From Vicia villosa (Eukaryota > Streptophyta > Magnoliopsida > Fabales > Fabaceae): a stretch of 64,000 bases of DNA. The stretch lies in the NCBI RefSeq assembly GCF_029867415.1, contig NW_026705763.1:186001-250000 (forward strand). Reading direction: 5' to 3'. Shown here piece by piece: positions 21,261-32,800 of this stretch (position 1 is its first letter; each line of letters starts with the position of its first letter). Made by a program: the position numbers and the translations under genes. The notes beneath the pieces are model-generated. The model did not search any database and had not been told where the DNA came from. It saw only the letters and a list, made by a program, of their open reading frames with translations.

Positions 21261-24200
21261 TGTAATACGATGAACTGCCTTTAAAGAATTGTCGCGGTAA
21301 GCAAGAGTCACCACCGACTTTTATTTTATCCAATTTTTAGGAAAGGCTAAAAGAACATAAAAAGACCTTTTTAAAGATTTTGAGTTCGGGGGGTAAGTTA
21401 TACAAAGGGAAGGTGTAAAGCACCCTTTGCATCCATGGTTATCCATGGGCTCTTAATTGCTTAGCTCACTTGTTTGTTTGAATTTGTTTGAAATGTTTGA
21501 AGTGTGAATAAGAAAAGATTTTGAAGAAGAACTTTAGCTTGTAAATAAGCGTAGTCTTTTTGAAAAGTTTCTTTGAAAAGAAGTGGGAAAATATTTTGAA
21601 CTTGAATTTGAATTTGAAAAAGAGCAAGCAATTAATAGCAACTACCCTAAGTTTAGAAATTTGTTCTTTTAGCTTTTCAGGGCGAAAGGGTCTATCCATA
21701 CCATGAGAGGGCAGGAAGTCTTTCAATTGGATGTTTAAGGGTCATCGAGAATAATCGTTCGCCACAAGACTGTCAATTGGATGTTTAAGGGCGAAAGGGT
21801 CTATCCATGCCATAAAGAGGGCAGGTAGTCTAAGGGAAGGATATAATAGTCATTTAACCTTTAGGCAACAAGCGAGGATACCTTAGCAATTAGGACAATC
21901 ATTATATTTTTATAAGGCAACCTCGAGGGAGTTTCAATAACTTTAAAGGCAACATTGCTTTAGGTATCCTCGGAATCGAGGGACTTTGACTATTTAGTAT
22001 ACTTAGAGGCAACATAATTATAAGGCAACAGGCAACAAAGGCAACAAGAGGGATTACCCTAAAGGTGTGTGGGTGCAACAATCACGTGGTTAACTTTGAT
22101 GATATTTATCTTATAAGTTAATGATCTATATTCAGTTAATAGTCTCGCACTCCCTAGGGTTACTAACCACGCAGTTTAAAATTGCAGAAATTAAAGGCAG
22201 AAAAATAAAAGTTCCTACGCTATTACAATAAACACCTGCGGGCGGGAAAATTAAATGCAGGAAATAATAAATATGAATAATTAATTCAATTATCTTTATC
22301 TTGAGCCTTGATCTTCCTGGAACATTCGATTGACTCTGAACATCTGAGAATTAAACAGAAAATAATAGGGGGAGTGCATTACAAATTCATTGGTAATTGG
22401 AACAAACCCTATTTTAATCAAAAGGCAAAAATAAAAACTAAAAATGATATTTAAACAAAAGATAGTTAGAAACTTAGCTTTTTGACTTGAACGCGCGTGG
22501 CTGAAAGATCTTTGATTAACCCTCAAAAGTTGCACAAAGAAAAGAAGTTTTTAGTGTATGCGTGATCTCAACAATTATAACGTGGCAGATCAAAAATTAA
22601 AATAGTAACAATTTAGGCAAACAAATGAACAGGCAATCCCATAAATGGGGAGCAAGTTAACCAGCGTTAATGGGCAACACCTACCAGTAAACCTAAGGCT
22701 ATTATGGTTTACAAATGACTCGAGGTTAACAAACCTAAAAATTAATTATTGGTTTTCAACCTAATTAATTTTTAAAAAAACATAACAAAGCTTACGCTGG
22801 TCATATGCGCCGGATCTAGAAAAAAAACATAACAAAGCATGGTATAAAAAAGAGAAGAAATTATTTGAAATACCTGGGGATCGAACCCAGGTTCTCATAC
22901 TAGCACCTCTGTTCCATTGCCAACTGTACCAAGTTTTCCAATTGTTAAATCATCAATCAAAAAAGAATAAGTAAGTAAACATAGGGTGAATGGAATAAGT
23001 TAAACGTGGGCCCCCTTTATCTGCACGTGACCAATGAGGATCGGGATGGGTGCGTTGAAATGCTGACCATCCAATAAGACCGGTACATGTGTCACAGGCA
23101 GGTCTACAAAACGTCTTCATCTTCTTCGTCATGCAGCCTAAAATTCGTTGCGATTTTTGATTCAATTTAGCTACGACTAAACCGTAGCAAAACCTGCAAA
23201 TATGGAAAACTGCAAAAAACGAACAAAACGGAGAAACTAACGGCCCAGATCACAATTTGAATGGGATTTGCACCAAATCTTGCTATTTTGAGCTCCAACC
23301 TATTTCATGAATATTTCTCATGTTATATTGGCCCTTGAATTGATTGGAAATTTGATCAAGATATTTGGACATTAACTATATGATCTTTTTATTTATTTGT
23401 AATTTTATTTGATTTTATATTGAATTTAGATGACTAAAAACAAATATAAATGAAATAAAATTATAAAATAAATAATATATGACCTATGGGGGCCTCTTTT
23501 GACCTTAAAATCACGTGGGAAACCCAAAAATAAAAGCCCAATACTCAAAACTTGGATTTGCTCATTTAAGGTTTCATGTATTTTTCCATTTTTGCCCAAC
23601 TTTTGTCAATTATAACTCATTCAATTTTGATCGTATGAGGATGATCTAAGACTTTTTGGAAAGCCCAAGATGTCCTCTATAAGCCCCTTTGGAACACTTT
23701 TTGCATTTGATGATTTTATCTTGAAGATATGGCTCCTGACAAAAATAGCTTTTCGCGATCTTCTAGAAGGACCTGTAATGTATTGGCTCATATCTCTTAT
23801 GCGGAAGCATTTCTTGACCTTGAGCCCAACATCAAAGTTGTAGAGAATCAAATTTCCTTGAGAATGAGCTTCGGTTGAGGAAATTCTGAGAAAATATGAG
23901 AAAGATATGGCTGGTCAAAGTTCCGTTGACTTTCACCTAAAAACCTTAATTTAGCAACTTAGGTTTTTGATGATTTTGGAGTCTTTCTTAATGAATCATG
24001 ATTAACCCTTGATCAAATGATGAATCTAACATTAAAATGTTGATGTTGACCAACAATCAGGAGTTTTGACTGTACTTTGACCATAGTTAACTTTTAGGTC
24101 ATCCAGTCGATTGTTGATTATTTGGGTCATTGAGTGAGCAATCTTTTGAATCAGGGCTTGAAACCTGGCATGAGGGAACTTTGAATCATATGAGAGATCA

Positions 24201-24377
24201 TGGAATCCACTTGGGATATCAGAAGTTCAAATTCCTTGATTAAATCAGAAACCCCAATTTAGAGGTTGTTGTTTAGGAGAGAGACTGCATGCTTTCTTCT
24301 TGTATATCTTTGAGCATTTGAAGGTCCGATGGACTGAAATATGAATAAATATGTTGGGCAAGTTTTGGGGTATGACA
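21261..24377 (-). repeat. Solo Ogre-like LTR inside LINE ORF1, duplication GTAGA
   Basis: On the plus strand it begins TGTAATACG (21261) and ends TTTTGGGGTATGACA (24377), the reverse complement of the Ogre LTR ends. It contains the reversed AAAAGTCGGTGG phrase near 21310. GTAGA stands on both sides (21256-21260 and 24378-24382). At 3117 bp it is shorter than the related LTR at 8614. No internal region is attached, so it is a solo LTR left by LTR-LTR recombination. Confidence 0.88.
22871..22933 (-). other. tRNA-like relic inside the solo Ogre-like LTR
   Basis: On the minus strand, CAGTTGGCAATGG (A-box-like) is followed by CTGGGTTCGATCCCCAG. The latter is a T arm with a perfect 5-bp stem (CTGGG/CCCAG) around the 7-base loop TTCGATC. 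It occupies about the same place, measured from the LTR 3' end, as the tRNA-like stretch of the LTR at 8614. The acceptor and anticodon arms are not convincing, so it is not a gene. Confidence 0.5.
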
Positions 24378-25559
24378 GTAGAGATATGGAAGCGCAAGGA
24401 AAGAGTTACACCTTTCGTGAGAAGGACAAGGTAAAAAACAATATAGGCTGGTGTGATACAGTAAAGTTGCCGAGATTTGCACATCTACAGATTAACATGG
24501 AAGAAGATGAATTAAAAAGATTTGAAAAGGCTTTCGTTGGGGTGGTGGAAAAGCCAGGAATGACGTATAATTTCCAAAATGCACTCCACACTGAAGGGTA
24601 TTTTAAGATCAAAGCCACACCTTTGGGGGCTAACCTTTGCTTGTTAGAGGAACAGGAGGAGGGTAAAATTAAAGCAATGGTAGAGGAAGACAAGGAATGG
24701 TTAGAACAATGGTTCTCTGAAATTCATCCATGGTCTCCACAGGATGTTGATAATGAAAGAGTAACGTGGATGAGATACTATGGTTTACCTTGCCACACAT
24801 GGAACCCGATAGTTTACGAATTCATCTCAAGCACAGTGGGTGTCTATGTTTGTGCAGATGAAGAAACAAGGGTACACAGAAGAATGGATATTGCAAGATT
24901 ATTGGTTCGGACCAAATACTCCCTCGTGCTAAACGAAACTATAAACATGGATATTAATGATCATGTTTATCGAATCAAGCTGGTGGAGGACATGCACGGT
25001 CCTTAACGTATAATTATACCTGATGGCAACATTAATGGTACTCAATCTGGAGATTCAAACTCAGAGGGGGAAAGTGAAGAGGAAAGCGCGTGGAGTGAGG
25101 AAGAGGAGGGTGAGAGTGGGGAAGGGGAAGGAGAAAATCATGGGGAAAAGGAAGTTGCTCTCTCAGAACTATCTAAATCAAAAAGTGGTAACAAGGAAAT
25201 AGGTTCGATAGAAGCGGCGGATGTAAGTTTGGTTGCAGACAGTTTTGATGGAAAGGCAAAATATGGGAGTTCCCAGAAACTGGTGGCAGAAAAAGTACAA
25301 AGTAAATCTAATGGAAAGCATAGAATTAATGGTGATGTGAATGGAAGGTACATAGATATGGATAAAGAGTCAACGACAGATGCAAATAAGGAGGTTAGGT
25401 GTATTGACGTGGGAAAAGAGTGTCTGGGGCTGCAAGACAAGGACGTTGTGGGCAAAGACAACTCAGATGCAATAGCATGTACACAAGTGGGCCTCCTTGG
25501 CCCAACACAAACAACAAAATCCAACAGAAAAAAGGCCTTGGTGGATATATATGAAAATC

Positions 25560-28500
25560 AGAAAATCCCATAAGGGTGATTTCAATTCTGTCAAAAATAG
25601 GGAGGAAAGGAGGGTTATTGATAATCATAGTAAGGGTGTTAAGATGGAAGAATTTAACTATTTTATTGATAACATGGATTTGGTGGATCTACAAGTTACG
25701 GGGAGCTTGTTTAGTTGGATTAAACCAAACGGCAAGGCAGCCAGCAGACTTGACTGTATCCTATTAACAGAAGGATTGATTTCTAAATGGGAGATAGTGG
25801 CTCAAGAGGTTGGGAAAAGGGATGTCTCAGATTATAAGCCAATTTGGACAAAATCAAACAAAGAAGATTGGGGGCCAAAAAGTTTTAAAGTCTTAAGGTG
25901 TTGGTATGATCATGAGGAATTCCATAGCTTTATTCAGAAGGAGTGGAACGCTAAGGTAATCAAAGGCAGTCCAGCTTTCATTATCAAAGAGAAATTCATA
26001 CTCCTGCGTGGCGGTTTAAGAAGTTGGAACCTTAACGTATCTGGCAAGGTGGACTTGAAGATAGAAGAGATTGTGGAAGATTTGAATCTGTTGGAAGAAA
26101 AGCTGCTTATCCCTAATGGAAGGTTAGAAGAATCTAATTATGCAAGTAGAAGGATGTATCAGGAGAATTTCTGGCAGAAGCTACACATCAAAGAGAGCAT
26201 CATTAAACAGAAATCAAGTCATAAATGGGAAAAAGAAAGTGACAAAAATACTAGGCTATTCCATGCGACATTGAAGGCTAGGAATAGGAGCAACTATATT
26301 GGTTCAGTAAAGAACTCTGCCGGATTGATTGTGGACTCGGTGAAAGAAGTAAAAGCAGCTATCAAAGATTATTTTGAAGAAAAATTCAGCAGTCCAAACT
26401 GTCCAAGACCTTGTTTACAAACCCCAATCAATTATAAGTTAACCGAACAATGGAGTTTGGAAGAACCATTCACAAGGGAAGAAATTAGACAAGCAGTATT
26501 TGAAGGCAATGGTGACAAATGCCCAGGGCCGGACGGGTTTAACCTGGATTTCATGAGGAATTGCTGGGATATCGTGGGAGAGGAGATAGTGGTATTCATC
26601 CAGGAATTTCATAAAGGTGGTAAGCTTCCAAAAGCTATAACGGCGTCATTTCTAGCCTTGGTCCCGAAATGTGAAAACCCCCTAAGCCTAGCAGACTATC
26701 GTCCAATTTGTCTGATTACTGGCCTGCTCAAACTTCTTTCTCGAATATTGGCAGCAAGAATAAGGAAGGTTATAGGCAAATTAATATAATTCAACCAAAC
26801 GACATTTGTACTGGGAAGACAGATTCTTGATGGTGTTTTGGTTACAAATAAAATACTAGATTATGCAAAAAGAAACAAGAAGGAGTGTTTGGTTTTTAAA
26901 GCTGACTTTGCACAAGCATACGATTGCGTAGATTGGAATTACTAAAGGTGTATGCTAAGAGGCATGTGGTTTGGTGTGAGATGGATGTGTTGGATGGAAG
27001 CTGTCTTCTTCTCAAGCTCGATGTCAGTTGTAGTTAATAGGAGTCCAACGGCGGACTTTCTAGTGTCGAAAGATTTACGGCAGGGAGATCCATTATCTCT
27101 GTTCCTGTTTACAATCATGGCAGAACGCTTGGCAAGCTTGATGAGACAAGCAATTCAAAGAGGACTGTACAAGGGGTTTAAGATAAATGAATCAGCAGAG
27201 TATAGTCTCTTGCAATTTGCTGATGATACGATAATATATGGCGATGGCTCGTGGCATAACTTGTGGACTCTTAAGGCCATATTAAGAGGTTTTGAAATAG
27301 TATCTGGGCTGTCACTAAACCTGAAAAAACGTAAGTTATATGGAGTAGGAATTGAGGACTATAGAATGGAGGCTTCTGCATCATTCCTGGGATGCAAAAT
27401 TGACAGAATCCCTTTTAAATTCTTGGGCTTCACTGTGGGTGGGAATCATAGACGGATAGATTTTTGGAAACCGGTTGTGAAGTAACTGAGAGAGAAACTA
27501 TCTTCTTGGAAGGGTAAGTTATTATCAATTGGTGGCAGAGTAACTATGCTTAATAGCATTATCACGAATATGTCGTGCTACCAATTCTCATTCTATAAAA
27601 TCCCAAAGAAGGTGGCAAAAGAAATAATTGCCATACAAAGAAATTTTTTGTGGAATGGAGTTGGAGAAAAAAATTTGATTGCGTGGATAGCTTAGAAAGA
27701 GGTGTGCAAATCAAAGGAAGAAGGCGGCTTGGGCATTAAACATGTCGTAAGTTTCAACAAGGCTTTATTGTCAAAATGGATTTGGAGAATACTAAAGGAA
27801 GAAAATTCTATATGGTGTGGTGTGTTGGAAGGAAAGTATTGATGTGTGAGCAATAGAATATGGGGATGCGATGAACCCAAGTCAACAGCAAAGAAATCAC
27901 TATGGTGGAGAGATATCATGGAGTTGTGTGGTGAGGAAGAAGGAGCAATGAAGAAAATCACCTCTAGAATAGGTGATGGACATTCCATTCTGTTTTGGAA
28001 AAGTAAATGGATTGGGGCAGATGCTTTGTATCTTCAGTTCCCTGCGTTATTCAATGAAATTAATTTCAAAAATATCTCTGTTTTCAATGTTGGTTTTTGG
28101 AATGGTGATATATGGGAATGGAAGCTTATTCATGGTGAAGAGGTGCTGGGGAGAGATACTTCGAGGGAGTACATGAAATTGAAACTATGCATGGTCGGGA
28201 TTGGCCCTACTGCCAGTGCCAAGGACCGTCTCATCTGGCCGTATGAGAGCTCGAATTGTTTCAGCGTAAAGTCATGTTACATGATACTCATCCAAAATTC
28301 TGTTATGTTACCTATGATTGGTCTAATGGAGAGTCTCAGTCTCAATTGGGGAGCAGCCTTGCCTTCAAAGGTCTAGATTTTCGATTGGAGGTTTCTAAGA
28401 GATAGGATCCCAACAAGGCGACAATTTCTAAATAGGAAAATTATAACGCACCAACAAGAAGCTAAGTGTGTTTTTTTGTGATATGCAGATTGAAGACACT

Positions 28501-28850
28501 GTGCATATATTTTTGCAGTGTACTATGCTAGTGTCATTGAAGAGGAGAGTATTTTCGTGGATAGAAATTCAAATGCCTGCTATAGAAGATTGCGGCGAAT
28601 TTTTGTTGTATTGGACTGAGAAATTACAGGGTACCATGAAGAACAATATAGCTGCAGCCATATGGTTAACATTTTGTTGGTGCATTTGAAAGGTAAGAAA
28701 TGACATTATCTTCAACAATGCAAAGCTGGACCTAGATGAATTATATTACATGATTTTATGGTATTCTTGGTGGTGGTTAGCATCAACTTCAAACCTTAAG
28801 TGTAATTTCTATGAGTGGTTTAAAAACACTCTTTTAAGTGCCCGTTGTTA
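25560..28850 (+). pseudogene. LINE ORF2: endonuclease C-terminal part, reverse transcriptase, zf-RVT tail
   Basis: The frame picks up abruptly at GDFNSV (about 25572), a conserved late motif of the LINE AP-endonuclease, so the first part of the endonuclease is missing. Reverse transcriptase follows with KCPGPDGFN, LVPKC, YRPICL, the QGDPLS motif near 27080 and FADD (about 27216-27227, the catalytic xADD box). A zf-RVT-like C-terminal region with IWKxxxPxK-type traces lies at 28230-28700. In-frame stops are at about 26787, 26941, 27483, 27693, 27840, 28374 and 28687, with frame changes near 26945 and 28465. The product would nick DNA and copy the LINE RNA; this copy cannot. Confidence 0.85.
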
Positions 28851-28981
28851 GATTCCTTGTAGAATAGATTTACTTCCTTTCTTGTATAAGGGTTGGTGTA
28901 CCCCTAGTACTCCTAATCATAATACAAGAGTTGTTTATGAAAAAAAAATCTATTTTTTAGGGTTATAAGTCAAACAATAAA

Positions 28982-29369
28982 CATATCCTATTATCAAGGA
29001 TAAAAAATATTGTACTTTTATTTTGCAGCATCCCCACATATGGTCCACATCTTTCATGGTTCAAATAATATCCTATTATGAAGTACCATTACATATAATA
29101 ATATATACATGGAGTCCAAATATGAACTTTACATGTTATTAGTACGACTTGCTTTTCCAAATAATATACTATAGGCTTGTGCTATGGTTTTATTTCTTCT
29201 CTTGTAGCAGAAATGATGTACTGGTAGCATTGTAATATAGCATGTCTCATGCTAGAGTTTATTTATTTAATAATATATATCACCTTTGCTTTTCCAAAAA
29301 AATAAATAAATTAGTAAAACGAATGTTGTCTCCATATTGGTTTTTGTCCAAATTCATTGTTAAATAATA
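28982..29369 (+). other. Helitron backbone between LINE and MITE, no gene seen
   Basis: This AT-rich non-coding stretch continues the sequence of 20420 once the LINE is removed. Its last nine bases (29361-29369) are the left MITE target duplication. Confidence 0.5.
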
Positions 29370-29552
29370 GGGAAATGATAGTTATACACTAAAACTTACA
29401 CTTTACACCGTATTTTTATACTATTTGATTATTTTATTATATTTAATCATTATTTTTCACTTTTTTTAATACCAAGAAATAAATTCCATTGTTGTAATTT
29501 ATTAAGTGTAAGGATACGGTGTAAGTTTTTAGATGTAAGAATAGCATCCCTC
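29370..29552. mobile_element. MULE-type MITE with 9-bp target duplication TAAATAATA
   Basis: The 183-bp element has imperfect terminal inverted repeats of about 45 bp. The left end has GGGAAATGATAG, then AAACTTACAC and TACACCGTAT. The reversed right end has GAGGGATGCTATTCTTACA, then AAACTTACACCGTAT. TAAATAATA flanks it at 29361-29369 and 29553-29561. A 9-bp duplication with long inverted repeats is the mark of Mutator-like MITEs. It has no coding capacity. Confidence 0.75.
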
Positions 29553-29585
29553 TAAATAATAATAATTTATTGAATTGGTTGTACC

Positions 29586-29806
29586 TGTTGGATAAATTTA
29601 AATGCAGTCTTGGAAAGCCAAAAGACAGATTCTCTAGGGCAGACAAACTTTCATAGGAAATAGTTAATCATTAAATGTTATGTCTATTTATGTTCCCCTG
29701 GTCTCTATATAAAGACCCTCTCTTTGTAACCTAATTTTCACTTTTGCAACAAATCCTTTGCAAGTCAATATATATTGGAAGAGAGTAGTTTGATCTGTTA
29801 CCTTCA
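29586..29806 (+). repeat. 5' LTR of the copia element
   Basis: It begins TGTTGGATAAATTT and ends TTACCTTCA. The TATA box TATATAAAG is at 29706-29714, and the LTR is short enough that U3, R and U5 must all fit in 221 bp. The primer site follows three bases later. Confidence 0.92.
29706..29714 (+). promoter_or_regulatory. TATA box of the copia LTR
   Basis: TATATAAAG is followed by a pyrimidine-rich CCCTCTCTTTG stretch, a typical plant core promoter. The same motif is in the 3' LTR at 33997-34005. Confidence 0.65.
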
Positions 29807-29809
29807 AAT

Positions 29810-29821
29810 TGGTATCAGAGC
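29810..29821 (+). other. Primer binding site, initiator tRNA-Met
   Basis: TGGTATCAGAGC matches the 3' end of initiator tRNA-Met, three bases after the LTR. The gag ATG at 29824 follows almost immediately, so the leader is extremely short. Confidence 0.9.
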
Positions 29822-29823
29822 GC

Positions 29824-32800
29824 ATGGCAAACATGATGAACCAGATGCCATTGCCGCAACTGTCAAAATCAAACTATGAGAAATGGAGCATTCAGATGAA
29901 GGCGCGGCTTGGATCGTTAGATGTGTGGGAGGTTGTAGAAGAAGGGTTCGAAGAACCAGAAACCACGACGGGAAATACAGCAGCCCAGAACAAGGCGTTG
30001 AAAGAGACGCGGTCGAAAGACAAAACAGAATTATACATGTTGTTTAGAGCAGTAGACGAATCTGGTTTTGAGAAGATTGCTGGTTCAACTACTTCGAAGC
30101 AAGCGTGGGATACACTAGAGACGGTGTTCAGAGGAGCAAATAGAGTCAAGCAAGTTCATTTGCAAACTCTTCGAGGAGAATTAGAAAGTATGAAGATGAA
30201 GGAGACGGAGTCCGTGTCGGACTACATCACGCGTGTGCAAACAGTTGTAAATCAACTGAAACGAAATGGAGAAGCAATGACTGATGCTCGAGTTGTCGAA
30301 AAGATTTTAAGATCTTTGACTGAAAAATTCGAAAATATAGTATGTGCAATAGAGGAGTCGAAGGACCTTGCGACAATCACTGTCGAAGAAGTAGCTGGTT
30401 CACTTGAGGCACACGAACAACGCAAAATACAAAAGAAGGAGGAGACACTTGATAATGCAGAACAGACAAAGGAATCCACTAGAGATGAAAGGGCACTTTT
30501 ATCTCAAAACTGGCGTTGTCGAGGACGTGGCCGTGGAGGTCGAGATGGTGGTCGAAGCTATCAGAACAACAATTTCGAAAGAGGACAGGCAAGTCAACAA
30601 AATTGGCGTGGTCGAGGACGTGGTCATAGAGGTGGCAGGTCGAACTCCAACATCGAATGCTACCAATGCAATAAACATGGACATTTTGCGAAGGATTGCA
30701 ACTCATACAATTGCTACAATTGTGGAAAAGGGGGACACCTTGCAAAAGACTGTCGATTCAGGAGGAAAGTCGAAGAGACAACAAATTTCGCACTAGAAAC
30801 AGAATCAAACGAAGGATTCCTATTAATGACCCAAAAGGAGACAAACACAGAAGATGACACTATATGGTACCTTGACTCAGGAGCAAGTAATCATATGTGT
30901 GGTCACAAACATCTATTCAAAGAAATAAAGAAAATTGAAGATGGTCATGTATCTTTTGGAGATGCGTCGAAGGTAAAGGTCGAAGGCAAAGGAACAATTT
31001 GTTATTTGCAGAAAGACAACGTACCTGGAAAAATACAAGATGTTTATTATGTACCAAATTTAAAAGCAAATATTCTAAGTCTGGGGCAACTTACAGAGAA
31101 GGGATATTCGATATTTATGAAGGATCGAATACTGCATTTGAAGGATAAATCAGGGCACCAAATTGCTCAAGTTGAGATGGGAAGGAATCGAATGTACAAG
31201 CTGAATCTGAGAAGCGTTCGAGAAAAATGTTTGAAAATCGACACTGAAGACCAAGCAACTCTGTGGCATCTACGTTTTGGTCACTTACATCATGCTGGGT
31301 TAAAGAGATTAGCGGGAAGAAACATGGTACATGGATTGCCTAACATGGAGTTTGAAGGAAAATTTTGTGAAAATTGTGTTTTTGGCAAGCAAACGAGAAC
31401 TTCTTTTCAAAAGAAGGCAGAATATCATGCTAAGCACATCCTTGAATTAATTCACACTGATATCTGTGGACCAATGACTCCAGAATCCTTTAGTGGCAAG
31501 AAGTATTTCATTTCCTTCATCGATGATTTCTCAAGAAAGACTTGGGTCTACTTCCTGAGAGAAAAATCTGAAGCATTTGAAGCATTCAAAAGGTTCAAGG
31601 TAATGGTTGAAAAATCGACTGATCGACACATCAAAGCACTTCGTTCTGACAGAGGAGGAGAATATACTTCGACAGCTTTCATGAAGTATTGTGAGGAGCA
31701 GGGTATAAGGAGATTTCTAACTGCAGCATACTCACCTCAACAAAATGGGGTTGCTGAAAGGAAAAATTGAACAGTCCTTGACATGGTTCGTTCAATGCTC
31801 AAAAGTAAGAACATGTCGAAGGAATTTTGGGCAGAAGCTGTGCAATGTTCAATCTATGTTCAAAATAGATGTCCGCATTCAAAGTTGGGAGATCGAACAC
31901 CGCAAGAAGCATGGAGTGGACAGAAACTGACTGTATCTCATTTTAAAGTATTTGGTAGTGTTGCTTATGCACATGTACCAGATCAACGAAGAACGAAGCT
32001 TGAAGACAAGAGTCAGAAATATATATTAATTGGGTATGATGAGAAAACAAAAGGATACAGGTTATTCGACCCCATAAACAAAAAGGTGGTAGTAAGTAGA
32101 GATGTTTGAGTGAATGAAGCAAGTAGGTGGGACTGGAACAATTCGATAGAAGACATAGTCGAAACTGAAGAACCCTCAGTCGGTATACCAACAACCCAAA
32201 ATCAATTACCAAGGTTTGAATACTCTGACAGTGAAGACGAATCCTCACAGCCCAGAATGAGAAGCTTGCAAGAGTTGTATGATAATACAGAAGAAGTACA
32301 TCTTGTGTGTCTACTGGCAGATTCTGAAAACATTAGTTTCGAAGAAGCATGGAGAGATGAGAAGTGGAAGAATGCCATGGACGGAGAAATTAAAGCTATC
32401 GAACACAACAAAACTTGGGAACTAGCAGAGTTACCAAAAGGAAGTCGAACCATTAGTGTGAAGTGGGTGTTTAAGAAAAAGATGAATGCTCAAGGAAAAG
32501 TCGAAAGGTACAAGGCACGACTTGTGGCAAAAGGATACAGGCAGAAGGAAGGAATAGATTATGACGAAGTATTCGCACCAGTTGCAAGAATGGAGACAAT
32601 TCGACTGCTGATTTCTCAAGCTGCTCAGCTCAAATGGCCAATATTTCAAATGGATGTCAAATCAGCATTTTTGAATGGTGTGCTCAAAGAAGAAGTCTAT
32701 GTCGAACAACCACCAGGATACATGAAAGACGGAAGCGAAGGAAAAGTGCTAAGACTCAAGAAAGCACTTTATGGATTAAAGCAGGCACCTCGTGCATGGA

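Larger units (their letters stand above)
20748..25573 (+). pseudogene. LINE ORF1: RRM protein with DUF4283-like domain
   Basis: The likely start is the ATG at 20748, followed in frame by a stop at 20823. The uninterrupted part from 20865 holds an RNA-recognition motif (NIFITNF as RNP2, KRYGFVRF as RNP1), as in plant L1 ORF1 chaperones. The frame is interrupted at 21260 by the solo LTR and resumes at 24383. When the LTR and one GTAGA copy are ignored the frame is unbroken. The second half, to 25006, is DUF4283-like with the conserved RVTWMRYYGLPCHTWN. After a stop at about 25004 an acidic Glu/Ser-rich linker and a basic C-terminal part follow to 25573. Its role would be RNA binding of the LINE transcript. 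Confidence 0.8.
20421..28961 (+). mobile_element. L1-type LINE with 20-bp target duplication, split by a solo LTR
   Basis: GTTATAAGTCAAACAATAAA occurs at 20401-20420 and again at 28962-28981. This perfect 20-bp target duplication brackets the element. Inside are a 5' leader of about 330 bp, ORF1 (RRM plus DUF4283-like region), an ORF2 with endonuclease C-terminal part, reverse transcriptase and a zf-RVT-like tail, and a short A-tract at 28939-28948. Subtracting the solo LTR leaves about 5.4 kb. ORF2 is broken by several stops and lacks the N-terminal endonuclease. The copy is dead, but its full 5' end is apparently kept, since the duplication lies upstream of ORF1. Confidence 0.85.
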
